A stretch of 64,000 bases of DNA, from contig NW_006281105.1 in NCBI RefSeq assembly GCF_000203795.2, forward strand, positions 186,001 to 250,000. The letters are read 5' to 3'. Shown one piece after another: positions 11,223 to 22,483 of the stretch (positions within the stretch are counted from its first letter, which is position 1; the number at the start of each line of letters is the position of its first letter). Source of the DNA: Batrachochytrium dendrobatidis JAM81. Lineage: Eukaryota > Chytridiomycota > Chytridiomycetes > Rhizophydiales. The notes beneath the pieces were generated by a model. The model was given only the letters and a program-made list of their open reading frames with translations. It searched no databases and was not told the DNA's origin. Both the position numbers and the translations under genes were made by a program.

Positions 11223-12948
11223 ATGGGCAAGGAAGTCTCAATGAAAAAATCTTCAAAGTTGACCAAGAAAGTTAGTGAAAAGGTTGCTGCTGTAAAAAGT
11301 GATCCTAAACCTGTCAAAGCCTCTACTAAAGTTGCAAAGGTTTCAAAGGCTGCTGCCAAGGTATGTTTTTCTTTGATGGTTCAAGTGTACTTGAGCCAAA
11401 TGAATCATTATCAATTCTGTTGATCTATTCTACTGCTATTCTTTTCTTTGACTGGCTTTGTATCAGTTGCTGAACTTGTCAGCACTCTTGTATTTGAAAC
11501 TATTGTATTGACTGTTACCTTGCCAACTGGATATCTAATTCTGCTTTTTTACTTTCGTGATTATTTTTTTTTCTTAAATTTCATGCTGTTTCTGTATTTG
11601 TAATAGGGTGAGTCTAAAACGCATGATTGTTTTGTTTCACCCGAGTGTATTTGCCTCGGATTCCTAATTTATATTTTTTTTTTCATTATTGTTGATATGA
11701 ATCAGTCGAGAAAAAGGTTGAATCCTCCGACTCTGACTCTTCTGATGAGGAAGAGGTAAAGGCTGTCAAGAAGGACGACTCTTCCGACTCTGACTCTTCT
11801 GATGAAGAAGAGGCTGCCGTCGAAAAGTCTGAATCTTCTGACGAAGAAGTAGAGGAAGCCAAGGCTGAAGATTCTAGCTCGTCCTCCGACGAAGAGGAGG
11901 AAACCTCTGCCGTGGCCGAAGCCAAGGTCGACGATTCCGACTCTTCTTCTGATGAAGAAGAGGAAGAAAAGGCTGCAGAGGAATCTGCAGAAGGATCTGA
12001 TTCATCTTCTGATTCTGAAGAAGAAACAGAGGCACCCAAGAGCAAGAAACGTTCTGCTGACGAAGCTGCCGAGGAGCCTACTAAAAAACCAAAAACAGAA
12101 GAGCCCGTCAACTCTACTGTGTTTGTTGGAAACCTCTCATGGAATGTCGATGAGGAGATGCTTGCAGCCACATTTGCTGACTGCGGTACTGTAGAATCTG
12201 CCCGTATTATTACTGATAAGGAAACTGGCAGAGCAAAGGGGTATGTTTTGGATCATGCATATGTAGTGAACACCTCCAACATAACATGCTTTTAATCTAA
12301 CTTGTTGACTAACAATTTTACATCAGATTTGGATATGTCACATTTGAAAGTGCTGATGCACTCACAGCCGCTATGGCTTTGACTGGTACAGAACTTGACG
12401 GTCGTGAGATCCGTGTCGATGTTTCTACTCCCAAGCCTCCCCGTGATGGCAACCGTCAAGGTCGCAAAGAAGCTCCCCAGTCTGCTCCCACCACTACTCT
12501 TTTCCTTGGAAACTTGAGTTTCAATGTCACAGAAGATGAGATCCGTGAGTCCTTTTCACAATATGGTCAGCTGGTTTCAGTTCGTTTCCCTACCGATCGT
12601 GATACTGGTGCATTCAAGGGCTTTGGATATGTCGAATACGGTGATGTCGAGACTGCTCAAAAAGCTGTCGAGGGCTTGAATGGTGTTGAGATTGCCGGAC
12701 GTAGCCTTCGTCTTGACTACGCTGGTGGTCGTGATAATGCTGGCGGCGGTGGTGGTGGTCGTGGAGGCCGTGGTGGTGCTCGTGGAGGCCGTGGCGGCGG
12801 TGGTTTCGGAGGTGGTCGTGGTGGTGGTAGTCGTGGAGGCCGTGGCGGCGGTGGTTTCGGTGGTGGCCGTGGAGGTGGTCGTGGTGGTAGTCGCGGTGGA
12901 CGCGGTGGTTTTGCCAAACCTGCTGGCACTAGAACCGTCTTTGAATGA
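11223..12948 (+). CDS. Nucleolin-like RRM protein (Nsr1/Gar2 type)
   Basis: Best model: exons 11223-11360, a single base at 11607, 11706-12240 and 12327-12948, giving 431 aa. Order of parts: Lys-rich start, long acidic serine tracts (repeated SDSDSSDEEE, about residues 50-150), a nuclear-localisation-like stretch KSKKR...KKPK, RRM1 (STVFVGNLSWNV ... RAKGFGYVTF), RRM2 (TTLFLGNLSFNV ... FKGFGYVEY) and a C-terminal RGG/GGR-rich tail. This is the standard layout of nucleolin/Nsr1/Gar2, nucleolar proteins of pre-rRNA processing; the Ser-acid blocks are typical CK2 targets. The first intron region is odd. A direct splice from 11360 to 11706 breaks the frame, and frame is restored either by a one-nucleotide exon at 11607 or by a weaker acceptor just downstream (CGAG at 11707-11710). 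Confidence 0.88.
11607..11607 (+). other. Candidate one-nucleotide exon
   Basis: The sequence TTTGTAATAG/G/GTGAGT places a strong acceptor and a near-consensus donor around one G. The upstream exon ends in phase 0 (AAG) and the downstream exon after ATCAG starts TCGAG. Only with one extra base does it read V-E-K-K-V-E into the acidic domain. Each flanking intron has its own pyrimidine tract and a possible branch (CTTAAAT; CCTAATT). Confidence 0.4.
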
Positions 12949-13059
12949 GATCATGTAATGGCATAAGTTTTACAAGAGAATTAAAGTTAAAACTGATTCA
13001 ATTTATTCATTGGTATTTGCAGATCCAAATTTGAACTTGAACCCTTGAATACAAAAATA

Positions 13060-15725
13060 TTATCCTTTCAACTCGGCCAAGATTGTCCCAACAACCTTGT
13101 TAAATCTCGGTAAAAGCATCAGCTGAGCTAAATCTCCTTCAAAAGGAGAAAAAAACTCGCGATTATCCGGATGCCGAGCAATATTTCGCAATACTAGTAC
13201 AGCACTCAACGGAATACCTCTCAACTCATCATTTGCCTCGGGAAATATATGATGCAAATGAGACATCACATTCACCAAATGAGTGCTAGTCGATGCGGTC
13301 GTGTTTAATCTAGGACGAATTCCCTTGATGACACCGTTTATAATGGTTACACCTGGTGCTGATGCGTGATCTCTGCTTGTTGATCCTACAAATATGTTTT
13401 GGATCAGTTTGATCAGTTCAGGAAGTTGAAGCGCTTTGAGGTTCGTCATTTTACAGTATGCTTCGTATTCGTTCATCAATCCTACTTGATGAATGGCATA
13501 CGTAGCATCTGCTTCAAGAATCCCCTGTAACCTATAACCCATGCAAAGTACAGAGTGAATTTAGTGATAATGAATTATTGGATGTAGACAGAGCTCAACT
13601 TACCAAATGGCAGCTTGAAAATGGTCAATGGCACGTGGATCTAAATAAGCTGGTGGACGTTGAAGAGCCGGAGTAAATGGTACAGCCATGGCAGGTGTGG
13701 TAGGACGACTCGCCAAAGCCGCTCCAGGTGCTGCAACAGAACTTGTATTTGCTGCAATGGGAGGAGCAGAACTACCATGAACATGAGTAGACACTTTTCC
13801 TACTCCTTTCCATTCCAAAAACTTTAAAAATAGCCTCAACACATTAAACCTCACACACTGCATAATTCTCACTCCGATTTCACTTCCTAGTCCGGAAAAC
13901 AGGTACAGGAACTCCATCACCCCGCTTATAATCTCTTCATCTGGTATCAACAACAGCTGTATCAGTCGTTGAATGATGCTTGTTTCTATGCCCATGATCG
14001 ACTTTTCGTTCGCTTCAGTCATAGTAAGGCGAATCATGCATCGGAGTGATCCAACAACCCTTCCCCTGTCATTTTCAAACAGCATTTGTTTGAGACAAGT
14101 TAGGTAAAAATCATTTTGGCCTCGAAGGATGATAAAAGACGCAAGATTCTCGTAAATTTCCAAAGCATATTGTTTGATCTCGACGTAAATTGTATCTGCT
14201 GGCAATGCAATGGCCTTTGCGAAAAGAGTCAGCATTCTATGATCCTTACTGAATGCAAGAGCATTTTCAGGCATAAAGGACAGATTACGGATAATGTGTA
14301 GAGTTTGATGAACTCGTTCCTGTAGAGTTTGACAGGCTTGAGATGCAAACATGGATATGCCAGATAACGAGGTGATGTGAAAATCTTCCGACTCAAATGG
14401 CTGGGCTTCTAGATGAGGCACCACCATGCCAAGCTCGGCATCGGTTGTGTCAATAGGAGACGATACGGATCCTGGCATGCCACATTTTAGTGTGGTTTCA
14501 AAGTTGAAAGGAGATGTGTTCAAGATAAGCTGATCAAAAAAAGGCTGCATGTGTTCAACCAGAATTTCAGGTAAATTGGGAATAAATCCAATATAAAAAC
14601 TGTGTTCAAATGAAATCTTGACAAGTTTGTTGTATGCCCAATCCACCTCGTTAGGAAGTTCAGACTTTAGTGCTAACGCTAGCCGATTTTGCCATCCACC
14701 GCATAAATGTTTTTCTATATCAAGAATAGTTTTAAAATTAAATTTAGATACCGTAGTCGCACATGGTAATCAACAAGAATGACACCTAGCAATCAGATCA
14801 ATGATATCACTTGCCATCCTTTTCATCCTCTTCAAAGTTCATTTGAAAGAGCTGAGTATTTGAGGCTTTCTGGCGAGACAGATTTAACTGAGGTTGTGAT
14901 GAAACCGGCATTTCGAATCTGGCACGCTTGGCCATACGATCGTTTACACCTGTTATTGAATATAAAATATAGCAGGTTAACATTGATCCGAATTTGATAG
15001 ATTAAAAGTGAAACCATGAAACTAGCATACCCGGGAAACCATGTACATCGATGCGAGGAGGTACAGCGGCAACAGTAGGAACCAAAGGAATAGCACTTGG
15101 AGCACGCACGACCACACCAGGAGGTAGACCATCAGGACCAGTAATTGAACTACGATGAGTTTGAAAATGAATCAACTCGTAGCAATAGAGATATTTTTGA
15201 TAAATCTGTTTAAAGACAAACGCACTGTTGGTACAAGTAGTTGGCAAGTCAAAAGGGATTCCTATTTTTTTCCATCCTCGCTCATGAGTGACCTAAAACA
15301 GAGGACAATTAAAGAGTAAGACGTCGCGGACAGCAGTAAAGAGCCAGAACAGTTAGATCCAAGTGAATGTGCATGACAGTATAGTCTGATTTCAACAAGA
15401 CAAGTGTACCTGCTCATAACCACCGGCTTCAATGACCATGGTGTAAATCTTGAGTAGATCGAGGTTCTTTCCGCCTAGCACAGGTTCTCTCTGCAACACA
15501 GTTCTATCAACAAGATGTAATGTTAATCAAGTGTTTCCAGAATGCATTCATACAGCTTGGGTTGATGATTGGCACTTCCTACCCTTGAGAAAGATGCAAT
15601 TCCTCCAAAGCCTGCATGAACTGAATATACTCTGGAGTACGGTCGATGGAGTCGTCTTGACCATCGGAAGCCTTTTGAGGACGCGGAGTGACAGCATTGG
15701 CAAGAGCAGCAGTCCGGGCAGTCAT
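13060..15725 (-). CDS. ARID-domain chromatin-remodelling subunit, RSC9/ARID2-like
   Basis: Six exons (15583-15725, 15410-15503, 15031-15292, 14815-14949, 13604-14714, 13060-13531) give 738 aa. The ARID fold spans about residues 18-110: TPEYIQFMQALEELH, REPVLGGKNLDLLKIYTMVIEAGGYEQVT, RGWKKIGIPFDLP, and IYQKYLYCYELIHFQ. A basic linker (MAKRARFE) and a long helical, armadillo-like C-terminal half follow, as in Rsc9 and ARID2, DNA-contacting subunits of RSC/PBAF-type SWI/SNF remodellers. Frame through exons 4 and 5 works only if the intron 14715-14814 uses a GC donor (ATG/GCAAGT); the nearby GT, four bases further on, gives an immediate stop. Alternative names within the ARID family cannot be excluded, but the full-length layout fits Rsc9 best. 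Confidence 0.8.
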
Positions 15726-15872
15726 TGTCTGCTGAATAGATATCGAATGTTTTGAATATAAATGAAATAGTCGAAGTGGTATGCAAGAATAACAGTTTCC
15801 AATTGAACTCAAGTCAACTGTTAATATTTTTCTGTTTTTTATTTCTAGCAGCTCATCAGCCAATCTACTCGT

Positions 15873-16528
15873 TTATTCTGAAGAATCTCGAATGTCCAAC
15901 GAGATTCCATCGAGTCCAAACTTGTAATACACGACACTCGAATCGGCTGCAACAATAGCTAGCACTAGACTGCATTCAAGGAATTTAATGCAATTCAACT
16001 AAAATACAATCTTGAATTCAACATAGAAACTCACCTGGGCAAGTCTGATAGTCCTTCTGTCTGTGCTATAAGATTTCCTAGTTCAATCATACTGAATATC
16101 AGTCAATACATGGAACTGAAAGTCGATACTCTGGATTCTGGGCTACTCTAAATTAATCAACACAATCACCTTTTAGGTGTCCATTGTAGACTCATGGGAA
16201 TTGGTACGACAACATATGGTTGATCCTGAGTTTACACAAACAATTCATCAATTATCCTTGTATTCAGCATATCAAGAAACAAGTGTTTCATTGTTACTTT
16301 ATTCTGATCTGTCTTGACAATGTATTGTTTTGGTAAATCCTTGACTGATTCAAGTAATGATTTCAGCTGTATGTTGAGAACGTATCGAGCTATAATAAAG
16401 TGCAAGAGACTTGGATCAGATCTTGCAAATATATTCTCTAAAACATCATTATTGGAATTCCAACACATTAACCAAGACACACTTAGTCTGAGATCCTGCA
16501 GGACCAACTCGCCCAATACATTTGCCAT
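15873..16528 (-). CDS. tRNA-splicing endonuclease subunit Sen15-like
   Basis: Exons 16298-16528, 16170-16225, 16035-16091 and 15873-15969 give 146 aa, all junctions in phase. The diagnostic part is the C-terminal half: PYVVVPIPMSLQWTPK, then SLVLAIVAADSSVVYYKFGLDGIS, matching the Sen15 pattern ILLAIV..DSSVVYYK..DG. Sen15 is a non-catalytic structural subunit that pairs with a catalytic Sen subunit in the heterotetramer that cuts introns from pre-tRNA in the nucleus. The N-terminal exon (MANVLGELVLQDL...) is less conserved and could hide a further splice. An in-frame TAA at the end of the first open frame is removed by a 72-nt intron (16226-16297). The gene is divergent from mRpL1, with only about 100 nt between starts. 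Confidence 0.68.
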
Positions 16529-16570
16529 AGTTGGTCAAGGTTAACAGACTGCAAATCCATCATAAAATGC

Positions 16571-16578
16571 CACGTGAT
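16571..16578. promoter_or_regulatory. CACGTGAT E-box in the Sen15/mRpL1 divergent promoter
   Basis: It sits in the 101-nt gap between the two start codons (16528 and 16630), where a bidirectional promoter must lie. It is one of three CACGTGA boxes placed upstream of gene starts in this window. Confidence 0.35.
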
Positions 16579-16629
16579 GGATCGTTGTTTTGGTCGAGTT
16601 TTTTGCTGCAAAACTCATCGAATACAAGA

Positions 16630-18222
16630 ATGGTTTTGGGAATGTTCACTAGTACGAGCACCACCACTCTACGAAATGCTAGTATAATCAACAGCTTTAA
16701 AATACCTTCTGTCTGTTTCTCTAGAGATCAGATGCCATTGACACATGCCATGGCTTCTGTAGGTTGATTCAATAATTGTTTTATTCAACCTTTTCTGATC
16801 CATCTAATAGTCATCAATTCCATTTGGATCATGTCATAGAATCATGAAGCTGTGTCACTAATAGAAGCACGTCGCTGTTACGACAAAGTCAAGTACCGTC
16901 GAGAACAAAGAAAAATCAAGCAGAAACTTAATCAGGATGATATCACCTTTGATCATGCATTCTCTGTATTCCAGGTCAGATTGCAGCCATCAATCCATTT
17001 GTGATGTACTCGACCAATCTTGACTACTTTCAAGTCTAACATGTTGAACCATTGGGATGTATAGACGTATACTCTTGGTCAGGATCTACCAATAACTGCA
17101 CATATCAAGATCGCACATTCTGAAAGTGGAAAACCAATTCGTGGTGAAGTCATGTTTCCACATCAAGTTGGGCAACTGGAAAAACCTGTCGTTTTGATGT
17201 TTGCTACAGTATGTGTGTTGTCTATCAATGTCAATCCTAATTTATGCACTTGGTTTGACCAGCTATAATGTATTTAATCCTTCTCCGTTTCAGGGAAAAC
17301 AAGCAGAAGAGGCAAAACAACTCGGAGTAGACATTGTTGGTGGAGACGAGCTTATCGAGCAGGTATTTTTTATTCTATACTATTTTCATCAAACCGTACT
17401 CTTGGTAAATGCTGATCTGTTTTATAAATGCTAGATCATGGAAGACAAAATCACGTTTGATCGTTGTCTTTCCACCAGTGAGATGTTTCCAAAAGTTATA
17501 AAAATTGCCCGAAAACTCGGTCCAAAAGGACTCATGCCAAGTCCTGCCAAAGGTGCATTTTAAATCTAGCTTGTTTCGAGATATTCAAAGACTGATGTTT
17601 GGTGAAATTTAGGAACTGTGTCTGACGACTTACCTGCAATGATGGCGTCGTTGCATGCAAGCACCAAATTTGAACTCGGCTCCAACAATATGATTCAAGT
17701 CGAGGTTGGTCGGGTAAGTTGGATTGATCGCTGGATCTTATGGTCATGTTTTGACTAACGCTTGTGTTTTACACGAAATGCTTTGGACCCATTAGGCTTT
17801 ATGGAAGGAAAGCGAAGTTGAAGGTAGTATCTGACCCGTTGCCATCAAAAAGTATAACAACCGATTCTTACTCTTTCAACTTGGAATCTAGCCAACATCA
17901 AATCACTGATCGGTTCTATAATGAAAAGCAGGCCAAGCAAGCAAGATGGTATGGTTGATTTTAGAATTCAATTCGCTGTTTTTATTCCCATTCACCAATT
18001 CAAATCCACTTTACTGAATTTCAATATATTGATATAACAGTAAACGGATTTGTTGAAAGCATCAGCATATCTGCTCCACATACGGCAGGAATGAAACTCC
18101 CCAATTCCAAATTTATTCCAAAGCCTCCCAAGGCTCTGTCTGAAGTCAAAACACTACTGGAATCTTATGGACTGTTAACCAGAGTTGGAAAGGGAGTCCA
18201 AATAAATATTCAGTATGATTAA
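16630..18222 (+). CDS. Mitochondrial large-subunit ribosomal protein L1 (uL1m)
   Basis: Nine exons (16630-16758, 16840-16974, 17065-17208, 17294-17362, 17435-17552, 17613-17713, 17796-17823, 17892-17948, 18041-18222) give 320 aa with consistent phases. The L1 core is plain: [76 protein letters not shown], then ANIKSLIGSIMK and NGFVESISISAP. The first about 45 residues are Ser/Thr/Arg-rich without acids, as expected of a mitochondrial targeting peptide, so this is the organellar L1 of the L1 stalk and not cytosolic L10A. Exon 7 is only 28 nt. I chose Met 16630; a longer in-frame start at 16567 would intrude further into the shared promoter with Sen15. Confidence 0.85.
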
Positions 18223-18299
18223 ATAAAAAGAGTTTTTCAAAGAAACTGGTTGATCGAATTCAAGTTTTCAATAAAAATCTGTCATTCCAACTCTGCGAT

Positions 18300-18989
18300 A
18301 TGGCAGATAACCTTCCATTTGCAGACTCGGATGATCTGTCATCAGACATTCCATCACCATTCAATCCAATCCCATACACTCTAGTAAACTCTCGCCCTCT
18401 TACAAACACTCCATTCGTTGCACCCTATGTTCCTGTGAGTCGTCTGGTCACTTCATCAGCCTTGCACTTTGCTGGTATAGGCCCAACAGACATCCTTGTA
18501 GACCTTGGCTGTGGTGATGGTCGTATCTTGATTGATGCCCTATGCGATTCATGCACTCCTGACAATGATCATATTGAAACGCACCAGATCTATCCACCCG
18601 CTCAATGTATCGGTGTAGAACTAGATCCATATCTAGCTGCATTCATCCGAAAAACCAATCCTAGCCTCATCTCCAACAACAAGCTGGTCATCATCGAACA
18701 GGATATGTTTACAGTAGATCTAGAAGCTATAAAAGCTACTGTGATTGTCATGTATCTTCTCCCAGCTGGACTGGAGAAACTCAAACCACTGCTATCAGCC
18801 TGGTTATCACGCAATGATGTGGACACCAGTCAACCAACACGTCGGATCGTAACAATCGCATATTCTATTCCTGGTTGGCAACCCATTCAAGTAAAGCAAA
18901 GCAATATGTCTTCCAATTCGTTCATGGGCGGTGCAGCTACTCCTATTCACTGCTTATTTAGATACGAAGCAGTCTCGATTTGTAATTAA
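18300..18989 (+). CDS. Class I SAM-dependent methyltransferase, FAM173-like
   Basis: Single exon, 229 aa. The SAM-binding motif I is VDLGCGDGRILIDA (about residues 63-76), preceded by FVAPYVPVSRLV, which resembles the pre-motif of FAM173/ATPSC-KMT lysine methyltransferases (PFVPxSxxxV...DLGSGDGR). Acidic post-I (VELDPY) and a motif resembling YLLPxGLEKLKPLL follow. The family methylates lysines of mitochondrial membrane proteins in animals; the substrate here is unknown and no targeting peptide is obvious. It starts 78 nt after the mRpL1 stop, so the two tandem genes are tightly packed. Assignment to the methyltransferase superfamily is secure, to the subfamily only likely. Confidence 0.72.
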   Translation: MADNLPFADSDDLSSDIPSPFNPIPYTLVNSRPLTNTPFVAPYVPVSRLVTSSALHFAGIGPTDILVDLGCGDGRILIDALCDSCTPDNDHIETHQIYPPAQCIGVELDPYLAAFIRKTNPSLISNNKLVIIEQDMFTVDLEAIKATVIVMYLLPAGLEKLKPLLSAWLSRNDVDTSQPTRRIVTIAYSIPGWQPIQVKQSNMSSNSFMGGAATPIHCLFRYEAVSICN

Positions 18990-19098
18990 TATTTCGAATG
19001 TTGTGATGCTCGGCTTTGTTCCCATTTTCAATACATCGTAATGGATTTGAAAATGCAACGATGCTATTACACTTTATTTTTAAAAAGGTGTTTTGGGT

Positions 19099-20090
19099 TT
19101 AGAGGATTGATCCAAACTTCATGTTTGCAAATTTGGATCGTTGGCTATAACCATATGCGATACCTTTGGAAGTAAGAAACGGAAGTCTGGGTAGCAAGCA
19201 ATCGTCAGTTGAGCATTGTCAAAACTATCCTACAATTCCATGTTTATCAAAATCCATCACAACTTACAGTAGATCTTTGGCACGCTGAAAATCCTCAGTC
19301 TCGACTTCAATCTCAAACGCTGTTCCAAAAGCATATGTTGTTTCATCAATCTCCAACTTGAGATTCTTCCATTCAAACATTGTTCGCAAGGTTTTGAAAG
19401 ATCCTATCACTTGCAATGCAGTTGCTTCAGGGTGCTCATCAAAAACGACCTGAAAAAGTTTATGTCTATATAATATTTGGAAAATAAAATGGTTGAGCGC
19501 TTGAAGCACAAATATTTGGATTCGATACATTAAACATACTTGTGGGCCAGCTGAGGAAACATGGATGGATTTTCAACAAGTTGATCGAGTAATTCATCTT
19601 GGATAGGCTCTTCAAGCTTATGTGATCATTCAATAACAGAAATCAAGAATTTGATTAAAAACCAGTCAGCCAGACGAGTGGATTTGAACATTACTCGATC
19701 TGTTGCATCCACAAATAACCAAACAAACCTCTTCATTGATGGAAACACCACTGTTAATACGTCCCTTTCCCTTGAGTGTCACGACTGATTTTGGAGTTTT
19801 TGTATCAGAAACTGGATCCCATCGCTGATTCCTACGCAGTCGAAAAGTGCGTCTGATCTTTTCACTACACACATCACATCAGTCTACCCATACTGTGCAT
19901 GGAATCACTACTCATACATTCTAAAACTGCATACAATAGCATACAAATCTCTAGATGGTCCGTCAAGAAAGTAGTTTTCTTGTGAATCAGTTCCAAGAAA
20001 TGTGGCTTCTGAAGATAGCTCATGGAACAGATCAATGACTGCCGTATGGACTTGCTTGGATTCAAGTCTAAGTTTAAGTTCAATTTCCAT
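19099..20090 (-). CDS. CYTH-domain triphosphate tunnel metalloenzyme (TTM/ThTPase type)
   Basis: Five exons (19918-20090, 19729-19864, 19540-19616, 19268-19465, 19099-19186) give 223 aa in phase. The protein begins MEIELKLRL, the EXEXK signature of CYTH proteins. FRLRR, VVTLKGKGR and GVSINEELEE supply the expected basic and acidic tunnel residues, and the end FEWKNLKLEIDETTYAFGTAFEIEVETE closely follows plant TTM3-like proteins. The family hydrolyses tripolyphosphate or thiamine triphosphate using divalent metal; the exact substrate cannot be read from sequence. The final exon GIAYGYSQRSKFANMKFG matches the family C-terminus, so the model looks complete. The first intron is only 53 nt. Convergent with the methyltransferase gene. 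Confidence 0.8.
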
Positions 20091-21070
20091 TTGGATTCAG
20101 TCGTTTATATGAATAGAAAAATGCAAACTAATCGACTGTAGCAAAGATTTGACAAGATAATCAATGAATTCGATTTCTAAATAGCTTCAGGACACAAGAT
20201 AGTCCCATATAAGCATGTCGTACTCGTTCAAGTGTATGCTGACAAGAGTTGTCCAACTCATCAGAAATCATATTTATACTTTCAAGAGAACCTTGAATGT
20301 AAATGACAGTCTCCTTGCTCGACGGCCAGGCGATCAACAACTTTCTCAGTCATGACAAGGCTCATTAGTTTTTGCTGGAAATCTCAAAAACTGATCTTTA
20401 GTCATTACAGTAAACTCGGATCAGTCTTGAACATGTGTGGTGTATTGAAACAAATTGGTATTTGTTTCCAATAAAGCTTATCGGTCGATAGTCTTGAAAC
20501 TGCATCATTTGATGACTTGTAACTTGTAGAAATATAATTATGGCCTTGTTTCGATTTGTATAGAATGAGATCTGAATACGCTAGTATTACATCAGGCTGA
20601 GCATTTCGTGTAGAACTATATTCAAATAATAGCCATAATCTTGTTATCCAACAGCATCACAGCACATGTTGATGGATAATTATTCATGGATAATACTGTT
20701 TGACAAGCCATATCACATAGATAGGCTGTGACTTTAAACCAACCCTTAGCACCGCTTAACACTCAATATGTTATGCATCTCAACACTTTTATCGTATTGG
20801 ACTGAACTACTCCAACGATAAAGTGTTGATCTATTTGTTTAATAAAGCATAGACGTATGGGTCGAGTCAATGCAAGCAATGATTCCTATACAATACAATC
20901 CATGAAGCATAAACTGTATCATTAAATTAATGCATATTTTAAACAGACCTCCCTTGATATAAACCATTTAAATACGATGCATTTGTATGATTTATTTGAA
21001 CATTTAAAATCGTTCCTGAATTGCCTATTCATTGCATCTAAATATCATCACTGCAACCTCGCCAAACAGG
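20091..21070. other. Intergenic, no feature seen
   Basis: About 1 kb of A+T-rich DNA between divergent genes. I see no coding frame, RNA gene or repeat that I can support. Confidence 0.5.
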
Positions 21071-22483
21071 ATGAAGCTTATATCGATCGCTGTATTTTCA
21101 TTATTTTCAACTGCAGTCATTGCTCATCCATACATCAGTGAGTCATCAATTAATCTCGAAAAGCGAGCAATAGGCGACGACGTATCTGAAACACAACATC
21201 AGAATAATGAATCGAATGATGATGTTGGCTCTGTGGTTCAAGTAAATGAACAAGTTACTGACACAAGCCAATCCACTGCAGACTCTAGCGTTTTGGACAA
21301 TCTTGATTCTAAACATCTCGCTGTATCCAACGATCAACAACATACTAGCGACTCTGACTGTCAGCTCTGCAACTTATCGCCAAACAAAGACTCGACCCCT
21401 CAAACTGATGCCCAAAGCTCGTCTTTATCATCTGATGGCTATTGCGATACTGGCTCTAAATTGCTTGACATCTTTATGTATATCTGTGGATGGACTGAAA
21501 TGACACTACAACAGCAATTGAAAGAAATCGAAGCGACTATGACATATCTTGGAATGTCTATTTCAGACGATACTGAATTTGAATGTCCGCTCAATATAAA
21601 CATGGATTTGTTAAAAAGTCGAGCGCAGGCTGCTTGTAATTTGGAAACAATGCTTCAAGATTATTGGGAAAATGGAAAACAACAAATGCTAGAATTAGCA
21701 CGGAATCAACTCGTATTGAATCTCGACATACTCAAGATGTCATCACAGGAAATCATAGTCAATTCTGGTAAAACATTAAAATCTTGCTTAAAACCAGAAC
21801 GGTGCGCGTCTTTTAAACAATATGGCTCAAAGCAGTCCGATTATGAAAGTGATCAGTTGCCATCAAGAAATACTCGAATAAAGTTTACGACCAAAACAAC
21901 CAGGAAGTTTATCAAAAACAAGAAAATACGGAAATATGGCAAAGATGTCACCAGGAACATTCTAGACGATGAAGATTCAGACTCAGACTCGGATTCGGAT
22001 TCATACTCAGATTCAGATTCGGACTCAGACTCAGCTTTGTACTCAGACTCGGACTTGGATGAAGGCTTGGACTCGAATGAAAATGAAAATGGAATGCAAG
22101 TGGAATTCGACGAAAAAACCAACGAGAGGCTCAACAAGGTACATGAAAAGTTCAGTTCAATGTTCAAGGTACCCGAAACAAATATCAAGCATGATACCCA
22201 ACAAAACACACACGAGTCTGAATCCACCAGCAACGAGCAAGAAACAACACTTTTGAACAAGGATTTTGAACAAACCAAAGATAATACCAAGACGATCGAA
22301 TGTCCCAATCAAGGTCCATCACAACCTAAAACAAGATTCACGGTTTCTCCTGTCGATGAACCAGAAACCAAGTCCGAAACACAAAGTTCATCACAATCTA
22401 AAACAAGATTCACGGTTTCTCCTGTCAATGAACCAGAAACCAAGTCTGAAGCACAAAGTTCATCACAACCCAAAACAAAATGA
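21071..22483 (+). CDS. Secreted acidic protein with tandem-repeat tail
   Basis: Single exon, 470 aa from Met 21071; an in-frame ATG at 21032 would spoil the signal peptide. MKLISIAVFSLFSTAVIA is a clear secretion signal, followed by HPYISES...LEKR/A, a likely Kex2-type cut near residue 33. The middle holds four or more cysteines (CQLC, a Cys near CGW, CLKPERC) and helical Gln/Leu-rich segments. A Ser-Asp ladder (SDSDSDSYSDSDSD, about 21975-22040) comes next, then a C-terminal tandem repeat of 24 residues (KTRFTVSPVxEPETKSE). I recognise no enzyme domain. The layout resembles lineage-specific secreted proteins of Batrachochytrium, which form large families; a host-interaction role is inference only. 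The 3' end and flank are duplicated in inverted orientation at 62488-64000. Confidence 0.72.
   Translation: MKLISIAVFSLFSTAVIAHPYISESSINLEKRAIGDDVSETQHQNNESNDDVGSVVQVNEQVTDTSQSTADSSVLDNLDSKHLAVSNDQQHTSDSDCQLCNLSPNKDSTPQTDAQSSSLSSDGYCDTGSKLLDIFMYICGWTEMTLQQQLKEIEATMTYLGMSISDDTEFECPLNINMDLLKSRAQAACNLETMLQDYWENGKQQMLELARNQLVLNLDILKMSSQEIIVNSGKTLKSCLKPERCASFKQYGSKQSDYESDQLPSRNTRIKFTTKTTRKFIKNKKIRKYGKDVTRNILDDEDSDSDSDSDSYSDSDSDSDSALYSDSDLDEGLDSNENENGMQVEFDEKTNERLNKVHEKFSSMFKVPETNIKHDTQQNTHESESTSNEQETTLLNKDFEQTKDNTKTIECPNQGPSQPKTRFTVSPVDEPETKSETQSSSQSKTRFTVSPVNEPETKSEAQSSSQPKTK
22315..22479 (+). repeat. 72-nt coding tandem repeat
   Basis: Units start at 22315, 22387 and 22459 (last one partial), each opening TTCATCACAA or TCCATCACAA. 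Units 1 and 2 differ at a handful of positions and keep frame (24 aa). The inverted paralog at 63734-64000 carries more units, some about 69 nt and frame-shifted internally. Confidence 0.85.

Noticed and set aside
11686..12171. Long minus-strand Ser-rich frame opposite the nucleolin-like gene
   Set aside because: It is the antisense shadow of Ser/Asp/Glu codon repeats. The plus strand carries two RRM domains.
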